61,722 bases of DNA from Salibacterium salarium (lineage in GTDB: Bacteria; Bacillota; Bacilli; Bacillales; Marinococcaceae). The DNA is taken from positions 1 to 61,722 of the forward strand of contig NZ_JAUSUM010000005.1 of assembly GCF_030813635.1 (NCBI RefSeq), in the 5' to 3' direction. Every line of letters starts with the position of its first letter. Within the stretch, counting starts at the first letter, position 1. The translations under genes were made by a program, and so were the position numbers. Shown here piece by piece: positions 19,517-32,118 of the stretch. The notes below the pieces were generated by a model. It saw only the letters and a program-made list of their open reading frames with translations. It did no database searches and was not told the origin of the DNA.

Positions 19517-19879
19517 TTAAAATTTTAGTCCGTTTTCTCTAGCTGCTTCTGCTAATGCTTGCACACGTCCATGATATACAAAGCCGCCACGATCAAATAC
19601 TACGGAGTCATAGCCTTTCTCCGTTGCTCTTTTCGCAACAATTTCTCCAATTTTTTGTGCTGCATCTTTATTTCCACCGTTCTCCAATTTAATATCATTT
19701 TCTAATGTAGAAGCGGACGTAATAGTGATCCCTTTTACATCATCAATCAATTGTGCGTATATATGCTTGGAAGAACGGAATACGTTTAAACGCGGACGCT
19801 CGGAAGTGCCTTTAATCTTTTGCCGAATGCTCGCATGACGCTTCTTCCGAGTTGCGTATTTTTCAGAATTCGTTGTCAT
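19517..19879 (-). CDS. rplR: 50S ribosomal protein L18
   Basis: A 120-residue L18, which binds 5S r[21 protein letters not shown] and [21 protein letters not shown] are diagnostic. The length matches Bacillus L18. Confidence 0.98.
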   Translation of the reverse strand: MTTNSEKYATRKKRHASIRQKIKGTSERPRLNVFRSSKHIYAQLIDDVKGITITSASTLENDIKLENGGNKDAAQKIGEIVAKRATEKGYDSVVFDRGGFVYHGRVQALAEAARENGLKF

Positions 19880-19915
19880 GATACGCTCCTCCTTTCGTAA
19901 CGATTACCACAAACG

Positions 19916-20452
19916 TTACTTACCAGTCTTACCTACTTTTTGACGAACATATTCGTTTTCATAGCGAATACCTTTCCCTTTATAAGGTTCAGGAGTTCGT
20001 ACTGCACGAATGTTAGATGCCATAGCACCAACGCGCTCTTTATCTATACCTTTTACAACAACTTTTGTGTTGGAAGGAACATCAATTTCGATACCTTCTT
20101 CCGGTGTAATTTCTACCGGATGGGAATAACCGACGTTCAATACAAGCTTTTCTCCAGACTTAGTGGCACGATAACCAACACCGACTAATTCAAGGCTTTT
20201 TTCAAATCCATTCTTCACACCATCAACCATATTGTTCACGATACTACGAGTTGTTCCGTGAAGAGAGCGATGCTCTTTATGGTTGGATGGGCGTTCTACT
20301 GTAATTTCGCTTTCTCCGACATTAACTGTAATATCCGGATGCAAATTACGAGTAAGTTCACCCTTTGGCCCTTTAACCGTAACGGTATTTCCGTCCTTCG
20401 TTACGGAAATATCACTTGAAATTTCAATAGGTTTTACACCAATACGGGACAT
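19916..20452 (-). CDS. rplF: 50S ribosomal protein L6
   Basis: A 178-residue L6 of two similar domains near the sarcin-ricin loop ([10 protein letters not shown] at the start, [20 protein letters not shown] at the end). Full length and in its canonical place between rpsH and rplR. Confidence 0.98.
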   Translation of the reverse strand: MSRIGVKPIEISSDISVTKDGNTVTVKGPKGELTRNLHPDITVNVGESEITVERPSNHKEHRSLHGTTRSIVNNMVDGVKNGFEKSLELVGVGYRATKSGEKLVLNVGYSHPVEITPEEGIEIDVPSNTKVVVKGIDKERVGAMASNIRAVRTPEPYKGKGIRYENEYVRQKVGKTGK

Positions 20453-20481
20453 TCAATACACCTCCGTTCTGACACTATTTA

Positions 20482-20880
20482 TTACCATACATAAGCAAGT
20501 ACTTCGCCGCCTACTTGCTTTTTACGTGCTTCTTTATCGCTCATTACTCCAGCTGATGTTGAAATAACAGCGATTCCGAGTCCACCAAGTACACGAGGCA
20601 GCTCATCAGCCTTTGCATATACGCGAAGTCCTGGTTTACTAATACGTTTCAATCCAGTTATAACCCGCTCATTCTCAGCTCCGTACTTCAAAAAGATACG
20701 GATAATTCCCTGCTTATTATCTTCAATGGTTTCTACATCGCGAACAAATCCTTCTTGTTTAAGGATAGACGCTACTTCATTTTTAAGACTGGACGCAGGA
20801 AATTCTAATTTCTCGTGACGAACTGTATTCGCATTACGAATACGAGTAAGCATATCTGCGATTGGATCTGTCATGACCAT
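20482..20880 (-). CDS. rpsH: 30S ribosomal protein S8
   Basis: A 132-residue S8, [17 protein letters not shown] at the start and [20 protein letters not shown] near the end. S8 is a primary binder of the central 16S domain and, in enterics, the spc-operon repressor; no matching site was sought here. Confidence 0.98.
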   Translation of the reverse strand: MVMTDPIADMLTRIRNANTVRHEKLEFPASSLKNEVASILKQEGFVRDVETIEDNKQGIIRIFLKYGAENERVITGLKRISKPGLRVYAKADELPRVLGGLGIAVISTSAGVMSDKEARKKQVGGEVLAYVW

Positions 20881-20909
20881 ATCGATTTACCTCCTTCCCT
20901 ATCTCGGGC

Positions 20910-21122
<213 letters not shown>

Positions 21123-21127
21123 TCATT

Positions 21128-21667
21128 TTATTTTTGAAATGGCATGCCCATTTGAGTGAGCAGTTCACGAGCTTCTTCGTCCGTTTCAGCCGTTGTAACA
21201 ATTACGATGTCCATACCGCGGATTTTTTCCACTCGATCGTATTCAATCTCAGGAAAAATCAATTGCTCTTTTACACCAAGAGTGTAGTTACCGCGGCCAT
21301 CAAAAGCTTTGTTTGATACACCACGAAAGTCACGTACACGAGGAAGAGACACATTAATTAATTTTTCAAGAAAATCATACATGCGCTCACCGCGAAGAGT
21401 TACTTTCGTACCAATTGGCATCCCTTCACGAACTTTAAATCCGGCGATGGATCTCTTAGCTTTAGTGATAAGTGGCTTTTGACCGCTGATAAGTGATAGT
21501 TCTTCTACTGCTTTATCTAAGGCTTTCGGGTTTTGTACTGCATCCCCTATACCCATATTAATAACTATTTTTTCAACTTTAGGAACACCCATTACGGATG
21601 AATATTCATATTTATTGTGCAAATGAGGCACAATATCGTTTTTAAACGTTTCTTTTAAAGCGTTCAT
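21128..21667 (-). CDS. rplE: 50S ribosomal protein L5
   Basis: A 179-residue L5, a 5S rRNA-binding protein of the central protuberance ([28 protein letters not shown]-type block [30 protein letters not shown]). Length matches Bacillus. Confidence 0.98.
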   Translation of the reverse strand: MNALKETFKNDIVPHLHNKYEYSSVMGVPKVEKIVINMGIGDAVQNPKALDKAVEELSLISGQKPLITKAKRSIAGFKVREGMPIGTKVTLRGERMYDFLEKLINVSLPRVRDFRGVSNKAFDGRGNYTLGVKEQLIFPEIEYDRVEKIRGMDIVIVTTAETDEEARELLTQMGMPFQK

Positions 21668-21694
21668 TCGGATGACCTCCTTTCATCAACTGAC

Positions 21695-22021
21695 TTACTT
21701 ATCAAGAGGCTCGCCGGACTTTTTGGCGATGCGCACTTTCTCTCCATCCTCAGTTTTGAAACCAACACGGGTTGGTTCATTGCTGCTTGGATCCAACGGC
21801 ATCACATTGGAAGCATGAACCGGGGCTTCTTGGTTAAGAATACCACCTTGAGGATTTTCTTGTGATGGCTTTTGATGTTTTTTAATCATATTAACTCCCT
21901 CTACCAATACACGGGATTGAGAAGGGTATGATTGAAGGATAACTCCTTCTTTGCCTTTATCTTTTCCAGTAATAACTTTCACTTTGTCGCCTTTTTTTAC
22001 GTGGAGTTTAGGTTGACTCAT
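21695..22021 (-). CDS. rplX: 50S ribosomal protein L24
   Basis: A 108-residue L24, slightly longer at the N-terminus (SQPKL before HVKKGDKV) than B. subtilis L24; AAGGAGGTG upstream supports this start. The KOW motif ([16 protein letters not shown]) and [20 protein letters not shown] are typical. L24 starts 50S assembly. Confidence 0.97.
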   Translation of the reverse strand: MSQPKLHVKKGDKVKVITGKDKGKEGVILQSYPSQSRVLVEGVNMIKKHQKPSQENPQGGILNQEAPVHASNVMPLDPSSNEPTRVGFKTEDGEKVRIAKKSGEPLDK

Positions 22022-22069
22022 GATCGCACCTCCTTCGTCAGGCCATGGTAATTTTATAATTTATTTTCA

Positions 22070-22438
22070 TTAAAGTACTTCTGGAGCTAGTGAAACGATC
22101 TTCATATATTGTGAACTACGCAATTCTCTAGCTACAGGTCCGAAAATACGCGTACCTCTTGGACTTTTATCATCACGAACAATAACAGCTGCGTTTTCAT
22201 CAAATCGGATGTAAGAACCGTCTGGACGACGTGCTCCACTTTTAGACCGAACAATAACCGCATGAACCACTTCGTTCTTTGTGACAACGCCACCTGGTGT
22301 TGCATGTTTTACAGAACAAACGATCATATCGCCAATGTTTGCAGACTTACGACCAGAGCCACCAAGTACCTTGATACATTGTACTTCACGTGCGCCGGAG
22401 TTATCTGCTACTTTTAGTCGGCTTTCTTCTTGAATCAT
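22070..22438 (-). CDS. rplN: 50S ribosomal protein L14
   Basis: A 122-residue L14 ([18 protein letters not shown] at the start, [14 protein letters not shown] near the end), full length. It lies at the subunit interface and contacts RsfS. It is in the standard order rpsQ-rplN-rplX. Confidence 0.98.
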   Translation of the reverse strand: MIQEESRLKVADNSGAREVQCIKVLGGSGRKSANIGDMIVCSVKHATPGGVVTKNEVVHAVIVRSKSGARRPDGSYIRFDENAAVIVRDDKSPRGTRIFGPVARELRSSQYMKIVSLAPEVL

Positions 22439-22472
22439 AGACTTCGTAACCTCCCTTCGTCAGAGAAAGATA

Positions 22473-22736
22473 TTAGATAATCACAGCTTCTTCCACGATT
22501 TCTACAAGACGAAAGCGTTTGTCTTTAGAAAGCGGACGAGTTTCCATGATTTTTACAATATCGCCTTTTTTAGCTTGATTATTTTCATCATGTGCTTTAA
22601 ATTTCTTCGAATCTTTTACACGTTTTCCATAAAGAGAATCTTTTTTATAAGTTTCTACATAGACAGCGATCGTTTTATCCATTTTGTCGGAAACGACACG
22701 TCCAGTGTATACTTTTCGCTGGTTGCGTTCAGCCAT
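22473..22736 (-). CDS. rpsQ: 30S ribosomal protein S17
   Basis: An 87-residue OB-fold S17 ([40 protein letters not shown]), full length for Bacillus. Primary binder of the 16S 5' domain. Confidence 0.98.
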   Translation of the reverse strand: MAERNQRKVYTGRVVSDKMDKTIAVYVETYKKDSLYGKRVKDSKKFKAHDENNQAKKGDIVKIMETRPLSKDKRFRLVEIVEEAVII

Positions 22737-22760
22737 TTTACGCCAAACCTCCCCTCCGTT

Positions 22761-22964
22761 TTATACTTTGTTAAGACCGAGTTCACGTTCACGCAATACG
22801 GTTTTAGCACGTGCGATATCCTTGCGGACATTGCGAATGCGGGCAGGATTATCAAGTTGACCGGTCGCCAGCTGAAATCTTAGATTAAAAAGCTCTTCTT
22901 TTAGAGTCTTTGTTTGCTCTTCTATTTCAGTTGAGGTCAAGTTTCTAAGTTCATTAGCTTTCAT
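22761..22964 (-). CDS. rpmC: 50S ribosomal protein L29
   Basis: A 67-residue L29 of two helices ([40 protein letters not shown]). The ATG at 22964 lies inside the end of rplP, overlapping it by 11 bases, which implies translational coupling. The longer upstream reading lacks conserved residues. L29 lines the exit tunnel with L23. Confidence 0.96.
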   Translation of the reverse strand: MKANELRNLTSTEIEEQTKTLKEELFNLRFQLATGQLDNPARIRNVRKDIARAKTVLRERELGLNKV

Positions 22965-23388
22965 TTGCCTCACCACCCACTTCTTCACGTTTTACAAACT
23001 TCGTTTTCACTGGAAGTTTGTGTGACGCAAGTCTAAGTGCTTCCCGAGCTACTTCTTCGGAAACACCTGCAATTTCAAACATAATTTTACCAGGCTTTAC
23101 AACAGCCACCCAGCCTTCAGGGGAACCTTTACCAGAACCCATCCGGACTTCTAGTGGTTTAGCAGTGTAAGGTTTATCTGGAAAGATTTTAATCCAAACC
23201 TTACCTCCACGCTTCATATAACGAGTCATGGCAATACGAGCAGCTTCAATTTGACGATTGGAAATCCAAGTCGGTTCTAAAGCTTGTAGGCCAAACTCAC
23301 CAAAAGATACTTCCGTTCCGCCTTTCGCACGGCCTTTCATTCTACCGCGATGTTCGCGACGGAATTTTACACGTTTTGGCATCAACAT
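22954..23388 (-). CDS. rplP: 50S ribosomal protein L16
   Basis: A 144-residue L16 ([19 protein letters not shown] at the start), the same length as in B. subtilis. It organises the A-site tRNA elbow region. The start at 23388 follows the rpsC stop within three bases; sequence further upstream belongs to rpsC in another frame. Confidence 0.97.
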   Translation of the reverse strand: MLMPKRVKFRREHRGRMKGRAKGGTEVSFGEFGLQALEPTWISNRQIEAARIAMTRYMKRGGKVWIKIFPDKPYTAKPLEVRMGSGKGSPEGWVAVVKPGKIMFEIAGVSEEVAREALRLASHKLPVKTKFVKREEVGGEANES

Positions 23389-23390
23389 AA

Positions 23391-24050
23391 TTATTGTCCT
23401 CCTTCCTCGTTGTTCGAACCTTTCGACGGAAGGACCTCTCCACGATATATCCAAATCTTCACACCAAGTTTACCGTACGTTGTATCGGCTTCAGCTGTGC
23501 CATAATCAATATCAGCACGTAGGGTGTGGAGTGGAACAGTACCTTCGTTATAACTTTCATTTCGAGCAATATCAGCACCGCCTAAACGTCCTGAAACTTC
23601 CGTTCTGATACCTTGTGCACCAGCACGCAAAGTGCGTTGAATGGATTGCTTCATTGCACGACGGAATGATACACGGTTTTCAAGTTGACGAGCGATGTTG
23701 TCTGCAACTAATCTTGCATCCAAGTCAGCTTGTTTCACTTCAGCAATGTTAATGTGAACTCGTTTGCCTGTGATATCATTCAATGCTTTACGCAATGCTT
23801 CTACTTCAGATCCGCCTTTACCAATAACCATTCCTGGCTTAGCAGTGTGGATAGAGATGTTCACGCGGTTTGCAGCACGCTCAATCTCTACTGTAGAAAC
23901 AGCCGCATCCTTCAGTCTATTCTCTATATATTCACGAATTTTTATATCTTCGTGCAACAATGTCGCATAGTTGTTTTCCGCGAACCATTTGGAGTCCCAA
24001 TCACGGATGACACCAATTCTAAGTCCTACTGGATTTACTTTTTGACCCAC
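23391..24050 (-). CDS. rpsC: 30S ribosomal protein S3
   Basis: A 219-residue S3. The KH domain is at about 40-110 ([19 protein letters not shown]) and the C-terminal domain at about 120-210 ([20 protein letters not shown]). S3 helps form the mRNA entry channel and unwinds mRNA. Preceded by rplV with a 3-base gap. Confidence 0.98.
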   Translation of the reverse strand: MGQKVNPVGLRIGVIRDWDSKWFAENNYATLLHEDIKIREYIENRLKDAAVSTVEIERAANRVNISIHTAKPGMVIGKGGSEVEALRKALNDITGKRVHINIAEVKQADLDARLVADNIARQLENRVSFRRAMKQSIQRTLRAGAQGIRTEVSGRLGGADIARNESYNEGTVPLHTLRADIDYGTAEADTTYGKLGVKIWIYRGEVLPSKGSNNEEGGQ

Positions 24051-24053
24051 TCA

Positions 24054-24395
24054 TTATCCCTCCTTCTTTTCTGCTACCACTACAGTAATGTGGCTGGTAC
24101 GTTTATTAATTCGTGTTGCACGTCCCATTGCACGTGGCCGAAAGCGTTTCAAAGTAATTCCTTCATCAACAAAAATTTCGCTGACATAAAGGTCTTCCGG
24201 TTCCATTTCATAGTTATGCTCCGCGTTAGCGACGGCGGAATTCAGAACCTTTTCGACAACAGGTGAAGCACTTTTAGGTGTGTTTTTCAAAATACCAATT
24301 GCTTCGCCAATGTCCTTGCCCCGAATGAGGTCAATGACTAACCGTGCTTTGCGAGGGGCAATGCGAATTTGTTTAGCAACTGCTTTAGCTTGCAT
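24054..24395 (-). CDS. rplV: 50S ribosomal protein L22
   Basis: A 113-residue L22. The long beta hairpin that reaches the exit tunnel ([20 protein letters not shown]) is complete, with no insertion or deletion of the kind linked to macrolide resistance. Standard order rpsS-rplV-rpsC. Confidence 0.98.
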   Translation of the reverse strand: MQAKAVAKQIRIAPRKARLVIDLIRGKDIGEAIGILKNTPKSASPVVEKVLNSAVANAEHNYEMEPEDLYVSEIFVDEGITLKRFRPRAMGRATRINKRTSHITVVVAEKKEG

Positions 24396-24414
24396 TTAGA
24401 GAACCTCCCCTCTT

Positions 24415-24693
24415 CTACCGTTTTGTTTTCTTGTCGTCATTTTTGTGGCCTTTAAACGTTCTTGTTGGTGCAAATTCACCAAGTTTGTGGCCCACCATAT
24501 CTTCTGAAACGAATACAGGAACATGCTTTCTTCCGTCATAAACAGCAAATGTGTGTCCTACAAATTGAGGAAATACTGTAGAACGACGGGACCAAGTTTT
24601 AATAACCTGCTTATCGTTATTTTGGTTTAAGTTTTCTACTTTTTTCATCAGATGATCATCGATAAAAGGTCCTTTTTTTAGACTGCGACCCAT
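24415..24693 (-). CDS. rpsS: 30S ribosomal protein S19
   Basis: A 92-residue S19 of the head ([52 protein letters not shown]). Full length. It forms a complex with S13 near the A site. Confidence 0.98.
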   Translation of the reverse strand: MGRSLKKGPFIDDHLMKKVENLNQNNDKQVIKTWSRRSTVFPQFVGHTFAVYDGRKHVPVFVSEDMVGHKLGEFAPTRTFKGHKNDDKKTKR

Positions 24694-24756
24694 AAGGAAA
24701 CCTCCTTTCGCGACTCCATAGTTTGACGGTTCAATACCGTTTTATTGCACGTTTGT

Positions 24757-25596
24757 TTATTTCTTTTTGCTCTTACGACGACGTACAATATATTTATCTG
24801 TGTCTTTGTTTTTCTTTCTTGTCTTATAACCAACAGTTGGCATACCCCATGGTGATACAGGTGATTTACGACCGATTGGTGCACGGCCTTCCCCGCCCCC
24901 GTGAGGGTGATCACTTGGGTTCATTGCAGAACCACGTACAACAGGGCGCTTGTTGAGCCAGCGTCCGCGTCCAGCTTTACCGATAACAACAAGTTCATGT
25001 TCAATATTCCCAACTTGCCCTACTGTAGCACGGCAAGTAGCCAAGATTAAACGAGTTTCTCCTGAACGTAAACGAACAAGAACATATTTACCTTCTTTAC
25101 CAAGAATTTGTGCTTCTGCGCCTGCAGAACGAACTAATTGCGCTCCACGACCAGGCTTCAATTCAATGTTATGAATGATTGTACCCACCGGAATATTAGA
25201 CAACGGCAATGCGTTACCTGTTTTAATATCTGCTTCTGGACCAGACACGATTTCTTGATCTACTTTGAGGCCTTTTGGAGCAAGAATATAACGTTTTTCT
25301 CCATCGTTATAATGAATAAGGGCTATATTCGCTGAACGGTTTGGATCATACTCAATCGTAGCAACGCGACCCGGCACTCCATCTTTATCACGTTTAAAAT
25401 CGATAACACGATATTGGCGTTTGTGTCCGCCGCCTTGATGACGAACAGTAATTCGTCCTTGGCTGTTACGGCCGCCTTTTTTATGCTTTGGTTCAAGCAA
25501 CGTTTTTTCTGGCTGGTCTGTTGTTACTTCACTATAAGTGTTAACAGACATAAAACGTTGCCCGTTAGTTGTTGGCTTTTTCCTTTTAATTGCCAT
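24757..25596 (-). CDS. rplB: 50S ribosomal protein L2
   Basis: A 279-residue L2, needed for subunit joining and peptidyl transfer. The conserved [17 protein letters not shown] region near residues 229-245 contains the essential His. The C-terminus is basic ([12 protein letters not shown]). It lies between rplW and rpsS. Confidence 0.98.
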   Translation of the reverse strand: MAIKRKKPTTNGQRFMSVNTYSEVTTDQPEKTLLEPKHKKGGRNSQGRITVRHQGGGHKRQYRVIDFKRDKDGVPGRVATIEYDPNRSANIALIHYNDGEKRYILAPKGLKVDQEIVSGPEADIKTGNALPLSNIPVGTIIHNIELKPGRGAQLVRSAGAEAQILGKEGKYVLVRLRSGETRLILATCRATVGQVGNIEHELVVIGKAGRGRWLNKRPVVRGSAMNPSDHPHGGGEGRAPIGRKSPVSPWGMPTVGYKTRKKNKDTDKYIVRRRKSKKK

Positions 25597-25623
25597 GTTT
25601 ATTTCCCTCCTTCACTCGTTGCT

Positions 25624-25911
25624 TTAGACTCCTTCAAAAAACTCAATTTCTTGGCTTTCTGAAGTAAGCGTTACGACTGCTTTTTTGCGCTTCGGCTTAT
25701 ATCCGGTATAACGGCCAAAACGACGGAACTTACCTTTATAATTAAGAGTGTTCACTTTTTCTACACTTACGTCAAAGATTTCTTCAACAGCCTTTTGAAT
25801 TTGTGTTTTATTTGCTTTTACATCCACTTCAAAAGTATATTTTTTCTCTTCCATAAGATCAGCAGACCGTTCTGTTATAACGGGGCGTTTGATGACATCG
25901 CGTGCTTCCAT
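25624..25911 (-). CDS. rplW: 50S ribosomal protein L23
   Basis: A 95-residue L23, docking site at the tunnel exit for trigger factor and SRP ([37 protein letters not shown]). Its start overlaps the rplD stop by one base. Confidence 0.98.
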   Translation of the reverse strand: MEARDVIKRPVITERSADLMEEKKYTFEVDVKANKTQIQKAVEEIFDVSVEKVNTLNYKGKFRRFGRYTGYKPKRKKAVVTLTSESQEIEFFEGV

Positions 25912-26534
25912 TATCCGAGCACCTCCTCTACCTTCTCTGCTGCTTCTTGCGTAATGATAAGTTTGTCATGTTGCAACAAAGTTAGAACATTTACGCTGTC
26001 GACAGTTCCGAAGGTTACTCCAGGAATATTACGTGCAGAGAGAGCTAATTGTTCGTTATAATCAGCTGTTACTATCAAAGCTTTTTCTTCAACAGAAAGA
26101 TTTGAAAGAATGTTTACCATTTCTTTTGTCTTTGGAGCATCAAGCTGTAGATTATCGACAACAATTGTTTCTCCGTCTTTTACTTTGCTGGAATAAGCGG
26201 ATTTAATAGCAAGTCTGCGAACTTTCTTCGGCAGTTTATAGCTATATTGTCTTGGAGTCGGTCCAAAAACAATTCCTCCACCAACCCATTGAGGGGAACG
26301 AATAGAGCCTTGACGAGCACGTCCGGTGCCCTTTTGGCGCCACGGCTTAGCTCCGCCTCCTTTTCTTTCTGAGCGATTTTTAACTTTATGAGTACCTTGA
26401 CGCATCGATGCTTGCTGCATCAAAACCGCATCGTGCAAAACATCTTTGTTTGGTTCTATACCAAAAATGGCATCAGATAATTCAATGTCTCCGACCTTAG
26501 AGCCTGTTTGGTTTAACAAAGCTACTTTTGGCAT
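25911..26534 (-). CDS. rplD: 50S ribosomal protein L4
   Basis: A 207-residue L4 as in B. subtilis, using the second of two adjacent ATGs, which has AGGAGG 7 bases upstream. The tunnel loop ([20 protein letters not shown]) is complete. In enterics L4 represses the S10 operon; whether the leader here responds to L4 is unknown. Confidence 0.97.
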   Translation of the reverse strand: MPKVALLNQTGSKVGDIELSDAIFGIEPNKDVLHDAVLMQQASMRQGTHKVKNRSERKGGGAKPWRQKGTGRARQGSIRSPQWVGGGIVFGPTPRQYSYKLPKKVRRLAIKSAYSSKVKDGETIVVDNLQLDAPKTKEMVNILSNLSVEEKALIVTADYNEQLALSARNIPGVTFGTVDSVNVLTLLQHDKLIITQEAAEKVEEVLG

Positions 26535-26559
26535 CATGGAGCCTCCTTTCTTTTAAACG

Positions 26560-27186
26560 TTATTTTGTGGCTTTCACAGCGTTTTGTACTGTTACATAAC
26601 CTTTTTTAGGGCCAGGAACGTTCCCTTTCACTAAAAGCAAGTTACGTTCAGCATCTACCTTGACAACTTCAAGGTTCTGTACAGTTACTGTATTTCCGCC
26701 CATACGTCCAGGAAGTTTCATTCCTTTTAGTACGTGGTTTGGATCAATAGGACCCATTGTACCAGGACGACGATGAAAGCGAGAACCGTGAGTCATTGGA
26801 CCGCGGGCTTGATTATGGCGTTTAATTGCACCTTGGAACCCTTTCCCTTTTGAAGTTCCCGTTATATCAACGATTTCCCCTTCTGTAAATAAATCAACTT
26901 TGACTTCCTGACCAACTTCGTAATCTCCATTATCACGGATTTCACGAGTGTAGCGCTTGGGAGCTGTATTAGCTTTTTGAGCGTGGCCTTTTTCAGGTTT
27001 GCTAGCGCGTGATTCTTTTTTATCCATGACACCAAGTTGAACTGCTTCGTATCCATCTGATTCAGATGTTTTTGTTTGGAGTACAACGTTTGGTTCAGCC
27101 TCAATAACTGTGACCGGAAGAAGTTCTCCATTTTCATTAAACAACTGGGTCATTCCGATTTTCTTCCCCAAGATTCCTTTGGTCAT
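26560..27186 (-). CDS. rplC: 50S ribosomal protein L3
   Basis: A 208-residue L3 ([20 protein letters not shown] at the start). The extension toward the peptidyl transferase centre ([20 protein letters not shown]) is intact. An early assembly protein, placed between rpsJ and rplD. Confidence 0.98.
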   Translation of the reverse strand: MTKGILGKKIGMTQLFNENGELLPVTVIEAEPNVVLQTKTSESDGYEAVQLGVMDKKESRASKPEKGHAQKANTAPKRYTREIRDNGDYEVGQEVKVDLFTEGEIVDITGTSKGKGFQGAIKRHNQARGPMTHGSRFHRRPGTMGPIDPNHVLKGMKLPGRMGGNTVTVQNLEVVKVDAERNLLLVKGNVPGPKKGYVTVQNAVKATK

Positions 27187-27239
27187 CAGTCACACCTCCT
27201 ATTTATTAAATGTTCTTATTTTATCTTTCAATGGTCTTC

Positions 27240-27743
<504 letters not shown>

Positions 27744-27749
27744 TTATCT

Positions 27750-27778
27750 ATTATAATGATTCAAATGACTAAATGCAA
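27750..27778 (-). promoter_or_regulatory. SigA promoter of the S10-spc-alpha cluster
   Basis: Minus-strand -35 TTGCAT (27773-27778), 17-base spacer, -10 TATAAT (27750-27755). It is about 200 bases before rpsJ, like the mapped B. subtilis S10 promoter. Confidence 0.85.
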
Positions 27779-28093
27779 GGAGTATTGCAAGATTTTTTTA
27801 TCTACTATTTATTAAATCTAAATACAGCTTATTATTTTATCAATTATGACACAACTGGATTAATTGTAAACGTATCATCCTATACTACCATATTCTCTTA
27901 CACTTGTTCCTCTTCCAAATTGTTATCGGCTATCACGCTATGTTCTTCATATTAACCTGGTACAACCTTTTGAACTAGCATAATTGTTGAAGATTAGAGC
28001 TGCAGCACTTAAAGTTTAAGAAATGCGCAAGCGTTCTGGGAAGGAAGTGTGAACCCGAAAATGCCAAAATTTTTTATACTTTTCTACTTTCCA
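27779..28093. other. AT-rich gap between the tuf terminator and the S10 promoter
   Basis: About 315 bases with no convincing gene on either strand. In B. subtilis a gene (ybaC) occupies this interval; nothing like it remains here. Only short chance readings without ribosome sites are present. Confidence 0.7.
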
Positions 28094-28142
28094 TAAAAAA
28101 AGACTGCCCGCAAAAGTCGCTTCCACGACTTTTCGGACAGCC
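28094..28142 (-). terminator. terminator after tuf
   Basis: On the minus strand GGCTGTCCGAAAAGTCG pairs with CGACTTTTGCGGGCAG(TC) and is followed by seven T. It ends the str transcript about 20 bases after the tuf stop. Confidence 0.9.
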
Positions 28143-28161
28143 TTTCCGAATCGAGCAAATA

Positions 28162-29352
28162 TTACTTTTGAATAGTTGCTACAACACCAGCACCTACAGT
28201 ACGTCCACCTTCACGGATAGAGAACTTGGTACCTTCTTCAATTGCGATTGGTGAAATCAATTCTACTGTCATTTCAACGTTATCGCCAGGCATAACCATT
28301 TCTACACCTTCTGGCAATTCGATAACACCAGTAACGTCCGTTGTACGGAAGTAGAACTGAGGACGATAGTTAGCAAAGAATGGAGTGTGACGTCCACCCT
28401 CGTCTTTTGAAAGAACATAAACTTCTGCTTTGAAGTTAGTATGTGGTGTAATAGAGTTAGGCTTAGCAAGAACTTGACCGCGTGTAATATCTTCACGGTT
28501 TACACCACGAAGAAGCGCTCCGATGTTGTCGCCTGCTTCTGCATAGTCAAGAAGCTTACGGAACATTTCAACTCCTGTAACAGTGGTTTTACGCTTGTTT
28601 TCGTCAATACCGATGATTTCTACTTCGTCACCGACATTAAGCATTCCACGTTCAACACGGCCTGTTGCAACAGTACCACGGCCAGTGATAGAGAATACGT
28701 CCTCAACTGGCATCATGAAAGGCTTATCTTTGTCACGGTCTGGAGTTGGAATGTAGTCATCCACTGCTTGCATGAGGTCAACAATAGCTTGCTCATGCTC
28801 TTCTTGTCCTTCAATAGCTTGCAAAGCAGAACCTTTAACAACTGGTACATCGTCGCCGTCAAAGTCATACTCAGAAAGAAGATCACGTACTTCCATTTCT
28901 ACAAGCTCTAGAAGTTCTTCATCATCAACCATGTCTGTTTTGTTCAAGAAAACAACGATTGATGGAACCCCTACCTGACGTGAAAGCAAGATGTGCTCAC
29001 GAGTTTGTGGCATTGGGCCGTCAGCTGCGGATACAACAAGAATTGCTCCGTCCATTTGTGCAGCACCAGTGATCATGTTTTTAACATAGTCTGCGTGTCC
29101 TGGGCAGTCTACGTGTGCATAGTGGCGAGTATCTGTTTCATATTCCACGTGAGCTGTGGAGATTGTGATTCCACGTTCACGCTCTTCAGGAGCACCGTCG
29201 ATGGAGTCATAAGCCATTGCTTCACCAGTACCAGATTTTTTATGAAGTACAGAAGTGATAGCAGCTGTTAATGTAGTTTTTCCGTGGTCAACGTGTCCGA
29301 TAGTACCAATGTTCGCATGCGTTTTGGAACGATCAAACTTTTCTTTTGCCAT
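28162..29352 (-). CDS. tuf: elongation factor Tu
   Basis: A 396-residue EF-Tu, exactly the B. subtilis length, which delivers aminoacyl-tRNA to the ribosome. GTPase motifs GHVDHGKTT (19-27), DCPGHADY and NKTD are followed by domains 2 and 3. It is the last gene of the str group but has its own promoter in the fusA-tuf gap. It is the only tuf copy in the window. Confidence 0.99.
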   Translation of the reverse strand: MAKEKFDRSKTHANIGTIGHVDHGKTTLTAAITSVLHKKSGTGEAMAYDSIDGAPEERERGITISTAHVEYETDTRHYAHVDCPGHADYVKNMITGAAQMDGAILVVSAADGPMPQTREHILLSRQVGVPSIVVFLNKTDMVDDEELLELVEMEVRDLLSEYDFDGDDVPVVKGSALQAIEGQEEHEQAIVDLMQAVDDYIPTPDRDKDKPFMMPVEDVFSITGRGTVATGRVERGMLNVGDEVEIIGIDENKRKTTVTGVEMFRKLLDYAEAGDNIGALLRGVNREDITRGQVLAKPNSITPHTNFKAEVYVLSKDEGGRHTPFFANYRPQFYFRTTDVTGVIELPEGVEMVMPGDNVEMTVELISPIAIEEGTKFSIREGGRTVGAGVVATIQK

Positions 29353-29380
29353 TTTGAATTTCCTCCCTTAATACAGGTAA

Positions 29381-29409
29381 ATTATATAGAAGCTAGAAAG
29401 GTGTACCAA
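29381..29409 (-). promoter_or_regulatory. SigA promoter of tuf
   Basis: Minus-strand -35 TTGGTA (29404-29409), 17-base spacer, -10 TATAAT (29381-29386), within the 119-base fusA-tuf gap. It would give extra tuf transcription beyond the str operon. Confidence 0.7.
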
Positions 29410-29472
29410 TCTAGGAAATCACCTTCCTTAGCTTACAATAAAACAATAATGCAGACAATCATTTAAGAGAAA

Positions 29473-31551
29473 TTATTCTCCACTATTTTTCTTAATGATT
29501 TCTTCAGCTACGCTCTTTGGCACTTCTTCATAGTGGTCAAAGAACATTGTGTAATTTCCTCGTCCTTGTGTGTTAGAACGAAGGTTGGTTGCATAACCAA
29601 ACATTTCAGAAAGTGGAACAAATGATTTAATTGCTTGAGAATTTCCGCGTGCTTCCATTCCATCTACACGGCCGCGACGAGCAGTGATATCACCCATCAC
29701 ATCACCCATGTATTCTTCAGGAACCACTACTTCAACTTTCATAAGCGGTTCAAGCAATACAGGCTTACAATGGTTCTTAGCTTCCTTCAAGGCCATTGAA
29801 GCGGCCACTTTAAATGCCATTTCGTTAGAGTCCACATCGTGATAAGAACCATCAAATAGTGTTGCTTTCACATCAACCATAGGATAGCCAGCTAATAGAC
29901 CATTTTCCAAGGCTTCTTCAATACCTTCTTGGACAGAGCCTACATATTCACGTGGGACAACACCGCCTACAATCTTATTGACAAACTCAAATCCTGCGCC
30001 TTCAGTGTTAGGTTCAAACGTAACCCAAACGTGACCATATTGACCACGTCCACCTGATTGACGAACGAATTTACCTTCACAGTTTGCCGATGCTCTGATT
30101 GTTTCACGGTATGAAACCTGCGGTGCACCAACTGTAGCATCCACTTTAAATTCTCTTTTTAGTCGGTCAACAATAATATCAAGGTGAAGTTCACCCATAC
30201 CCATAATAATAGTTTGACCTGTTTCTTCATCTGTCTCCGTTTGGAAAGTCGGATCTTCTTCTGCAAGCTTACCAAGAGCTATACCCATCTTGTCATGGTC
30301 TGCTTTTGACTTAGGCTCAACAGACAAACGAATAACTGGATCCGGAAAGTCCATAGATTCCAAAATTACTCTGTTTTTATCATCACATAGAGTATCCCCT
30401 GTTCCAGTATCCTTCAAACCAATACCGGCAGCAATATCTCCAGAATAAACGGTTGAAATCTCTTCTCTTGAATTGGCGTGCATCTGAAGAATACGGCCAA
30501 CTCTTTCCCGCTTTTCCTTCGTAGAATTACGTACGTATGAACCAGCGTCTAGTTTTCCGGAATACACGCGGAAAAATGTCAGCTTACCAACGTAAGGGTC
30601 TGTTGCTACTTTAAACGCAAGTGCCGAGAATGGACCTTCGTCGTCGGCTGTTCTTTCTACTTCTTCTTCGCTGTCAGGAACAATACCTTTGATTGCAGGT
30701 ACATCCGTTGGAGAAGGTAAGTAGTCAAGTACTGCGTCTATCATCAGCTGTACACCTTTGTTTTTAAAAGCAGAACCGCAAAGTACTGGATAAAATTCAA
30801 TATTTAACGTTCCTTTACGAATTGCAGCTTTCAACTCATCATTGTTGATTTCTTCACCTTCAAGATATTTCATCATAAGGTCTTCATCAACTTCTGCAAC
30901 AGCTTCGATTAGTGATTCGCGATACTCGGTTGCTTGCTGCTTATATTCTTCTGGAATCTCACGAGCTTCCGCACGGGTTCCCAAATCATCGAGATAATAG
31001 AAAGCTTGCATGCCAATCAAGTCAATAATACCTTCAAAATTATCCTCAGCACCAATTGGAAGCTGAATAGCATGTGCATTAGCGCCTAAACGTTCCTTCA
31101 AAGTAGAGCATGAGTAAATGAAATCTGCCCCTACTTTATCCATTTTGTTTACAAAAACAACACGAGGAACGTGATAGGTAGTAGCTTGACGCCATACTGT
31201 TTCCGTTTGAGGTTCTACACCTGATTGAGCATCCAGTACAGCTACTGCTCCATCAAGAACACGAAGAGAACGTTCTACCTCCACGGTGAAATCTACGTGT
31301 CCAGGAGTATCAATGATATTGATTCTGTATCCTTTCCACTGTGCTGTTGTCGCAGCGGAAGTGATTGTAATACCGCGTTCTTGTTCTTGGGACATCCAAT
31401 CCATTTGAGAAGCCCCTTCATGGGTCTCCCCAATTTTGTGGATTCGCCCAGTATAATACAAGACACGCTCTGTTGCAGTGGTTTTACCGGCATCGATGTG
31501 AGCCATGATACCGATATTACGAGTTTTTTCTAAGGAGAATTCTCGTGCCAT
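29473..31551 (-). CDS. fusA: elongation factor G
   Basis: A 692-residue EF-G that drives translocation and, with RRF, ribosome recycling. G motifs AHIDAGKTT (17-25), DTPGHVDFT and NKMDK lead five domains; the domain IV region ([23 protein letters not shown]) and domain V ([18 protein letters not shown]) are complete. It sits between rpsG and tuf as in other Firmicutes. Confidence 0.99.
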   Translation of the reverse strand: MAREFSLEKTRNIGIMAHIDAGKTTATERVLYYTGRIHKIGETHEGASQMDWMSQEQERGITITSAATTAQWKGYRINIIDTPGHVDFTVEVERSLRVLDGAVAVLDAQSGVEPQTETVWRQATTYHVPRVVFVNKMDKVGADFIYSCSTLKERLGANAHAIQLPIGAEDNFEGIIDLIGMQAFYYLDDLGTRAEAREIPEEYKQQATEYRESLIEAVAEVDEDLMMKYLEGEEINNDELKAAIRKGTLNIEFYPVLCGSAFKNKGVQLMIDAVLDYLPSPTDVPAIKGIVPDSEEEVERTADDEGPFSALAFKVATDPYVGKLTFFRVYSGKLDAGSYVRNSTKEKRERVGRILQMHANSREEISTVYSGDIAAGIGLKDTGTGDTLCDDKNRVILESMDFPDPVIRLSVEPKSKADHDKMGIALGKLAEEDPTFQTETDEETGQTIIMGMGELHLDIIVDRLKREFKVDATVGAPQVSYRETIRASANCEGKFVRQSGGRGQYGHVWVTFEPNTEGAGFEFVNKIVGGVVPREYVGSVQEGIEEALENGLLAGYPMVDVKATLFDGSYHDVDSNEMAFKVAASMALKEAKNHCKPVLLEPLMKVEVVVPEEYMGDVMGDITARRGRVDGMEARGNSQAIKSFVPLSEMFGYATNLRSNTQGRGNYTMFFDHYEEVPKSVAEEIIKKNSGE

Positions 31552-31613
31552 GAAGTTTCAATTTCTCCTTTCCTCCATAACTATGGGTTAAATAAGTTAT
31601 TTGGTTTATTGTT

Positions 31614-32084
31614 TTACCAGCGATAGTGTGCAAATGCTTTGTTAGCTTCTGCCATGCGGTGTGTGTCTTCCCGTTTTTTCACAGCTGATCCTGTGTTATT
31701 AGCACCATCTAGAATTTCATTTGCTAAACGTTCTTCCATTGACTTTTCCCCACGAAGACGAGCGTAACTTACCATCCAACGAAGACCTAGCGTAGTACGG
31801 CGGTCGGGCTTCACTTCAATTGGAACTTGATAGTTAGCGCCACCTACACGGCGGGATTTCACTTCAAGGACAGGCATAACATTCTTCAAAGCTTGATCAA
31901 AAACTTCCATCGGATCTTTCCCGGATCTTTCTTCGACGAGGTTAAATGCTTTATAAAGAATATTTTGTGCTTTACCTTTCTTTCCATCCAACATAATACG
32001 ATTAATTAATCTAGTTACCAATTTGGAATTGTAAAGCGGATCTGGCAATACATCTCTGCGTGGTACTGGTCCTTTACGAGGCAT
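31614..32084 (-). CDS. rpsG: 30S ribosomal protein S7
   Basis: A 156-residue S7, which nucleates the 30S head ([40 protein letters not shown]). Full length. S7 is the str-operon repressor in E. coli; no such site was examined here. Confidence 0.98.
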   Translation of the reverse strand: MPRKGPVPRRDVLPDPLYNSKLVTRLINRIMLDGKKGKAQNILYKAFNLVEERSGKDPMEVFDQALKNVMPVLEVKSRRVGGANYQVPIEVKPDRRTTLGLRWMVSYARLRGEKSMEERLANEILDGANNTGSAVKKREDTHRMAEANKAFAHYRW

Positions 32085-32118
32085 CAGTTCACCCCTCCTT
32101 TCTTCAAATTAAAATAAA

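Noticed and set aside
24678-24914. 78-codon minus-strand reading across the rpsS-rplB gap
   Set aside because: It lies mostly inside rplB in another frame and has no conserved content.
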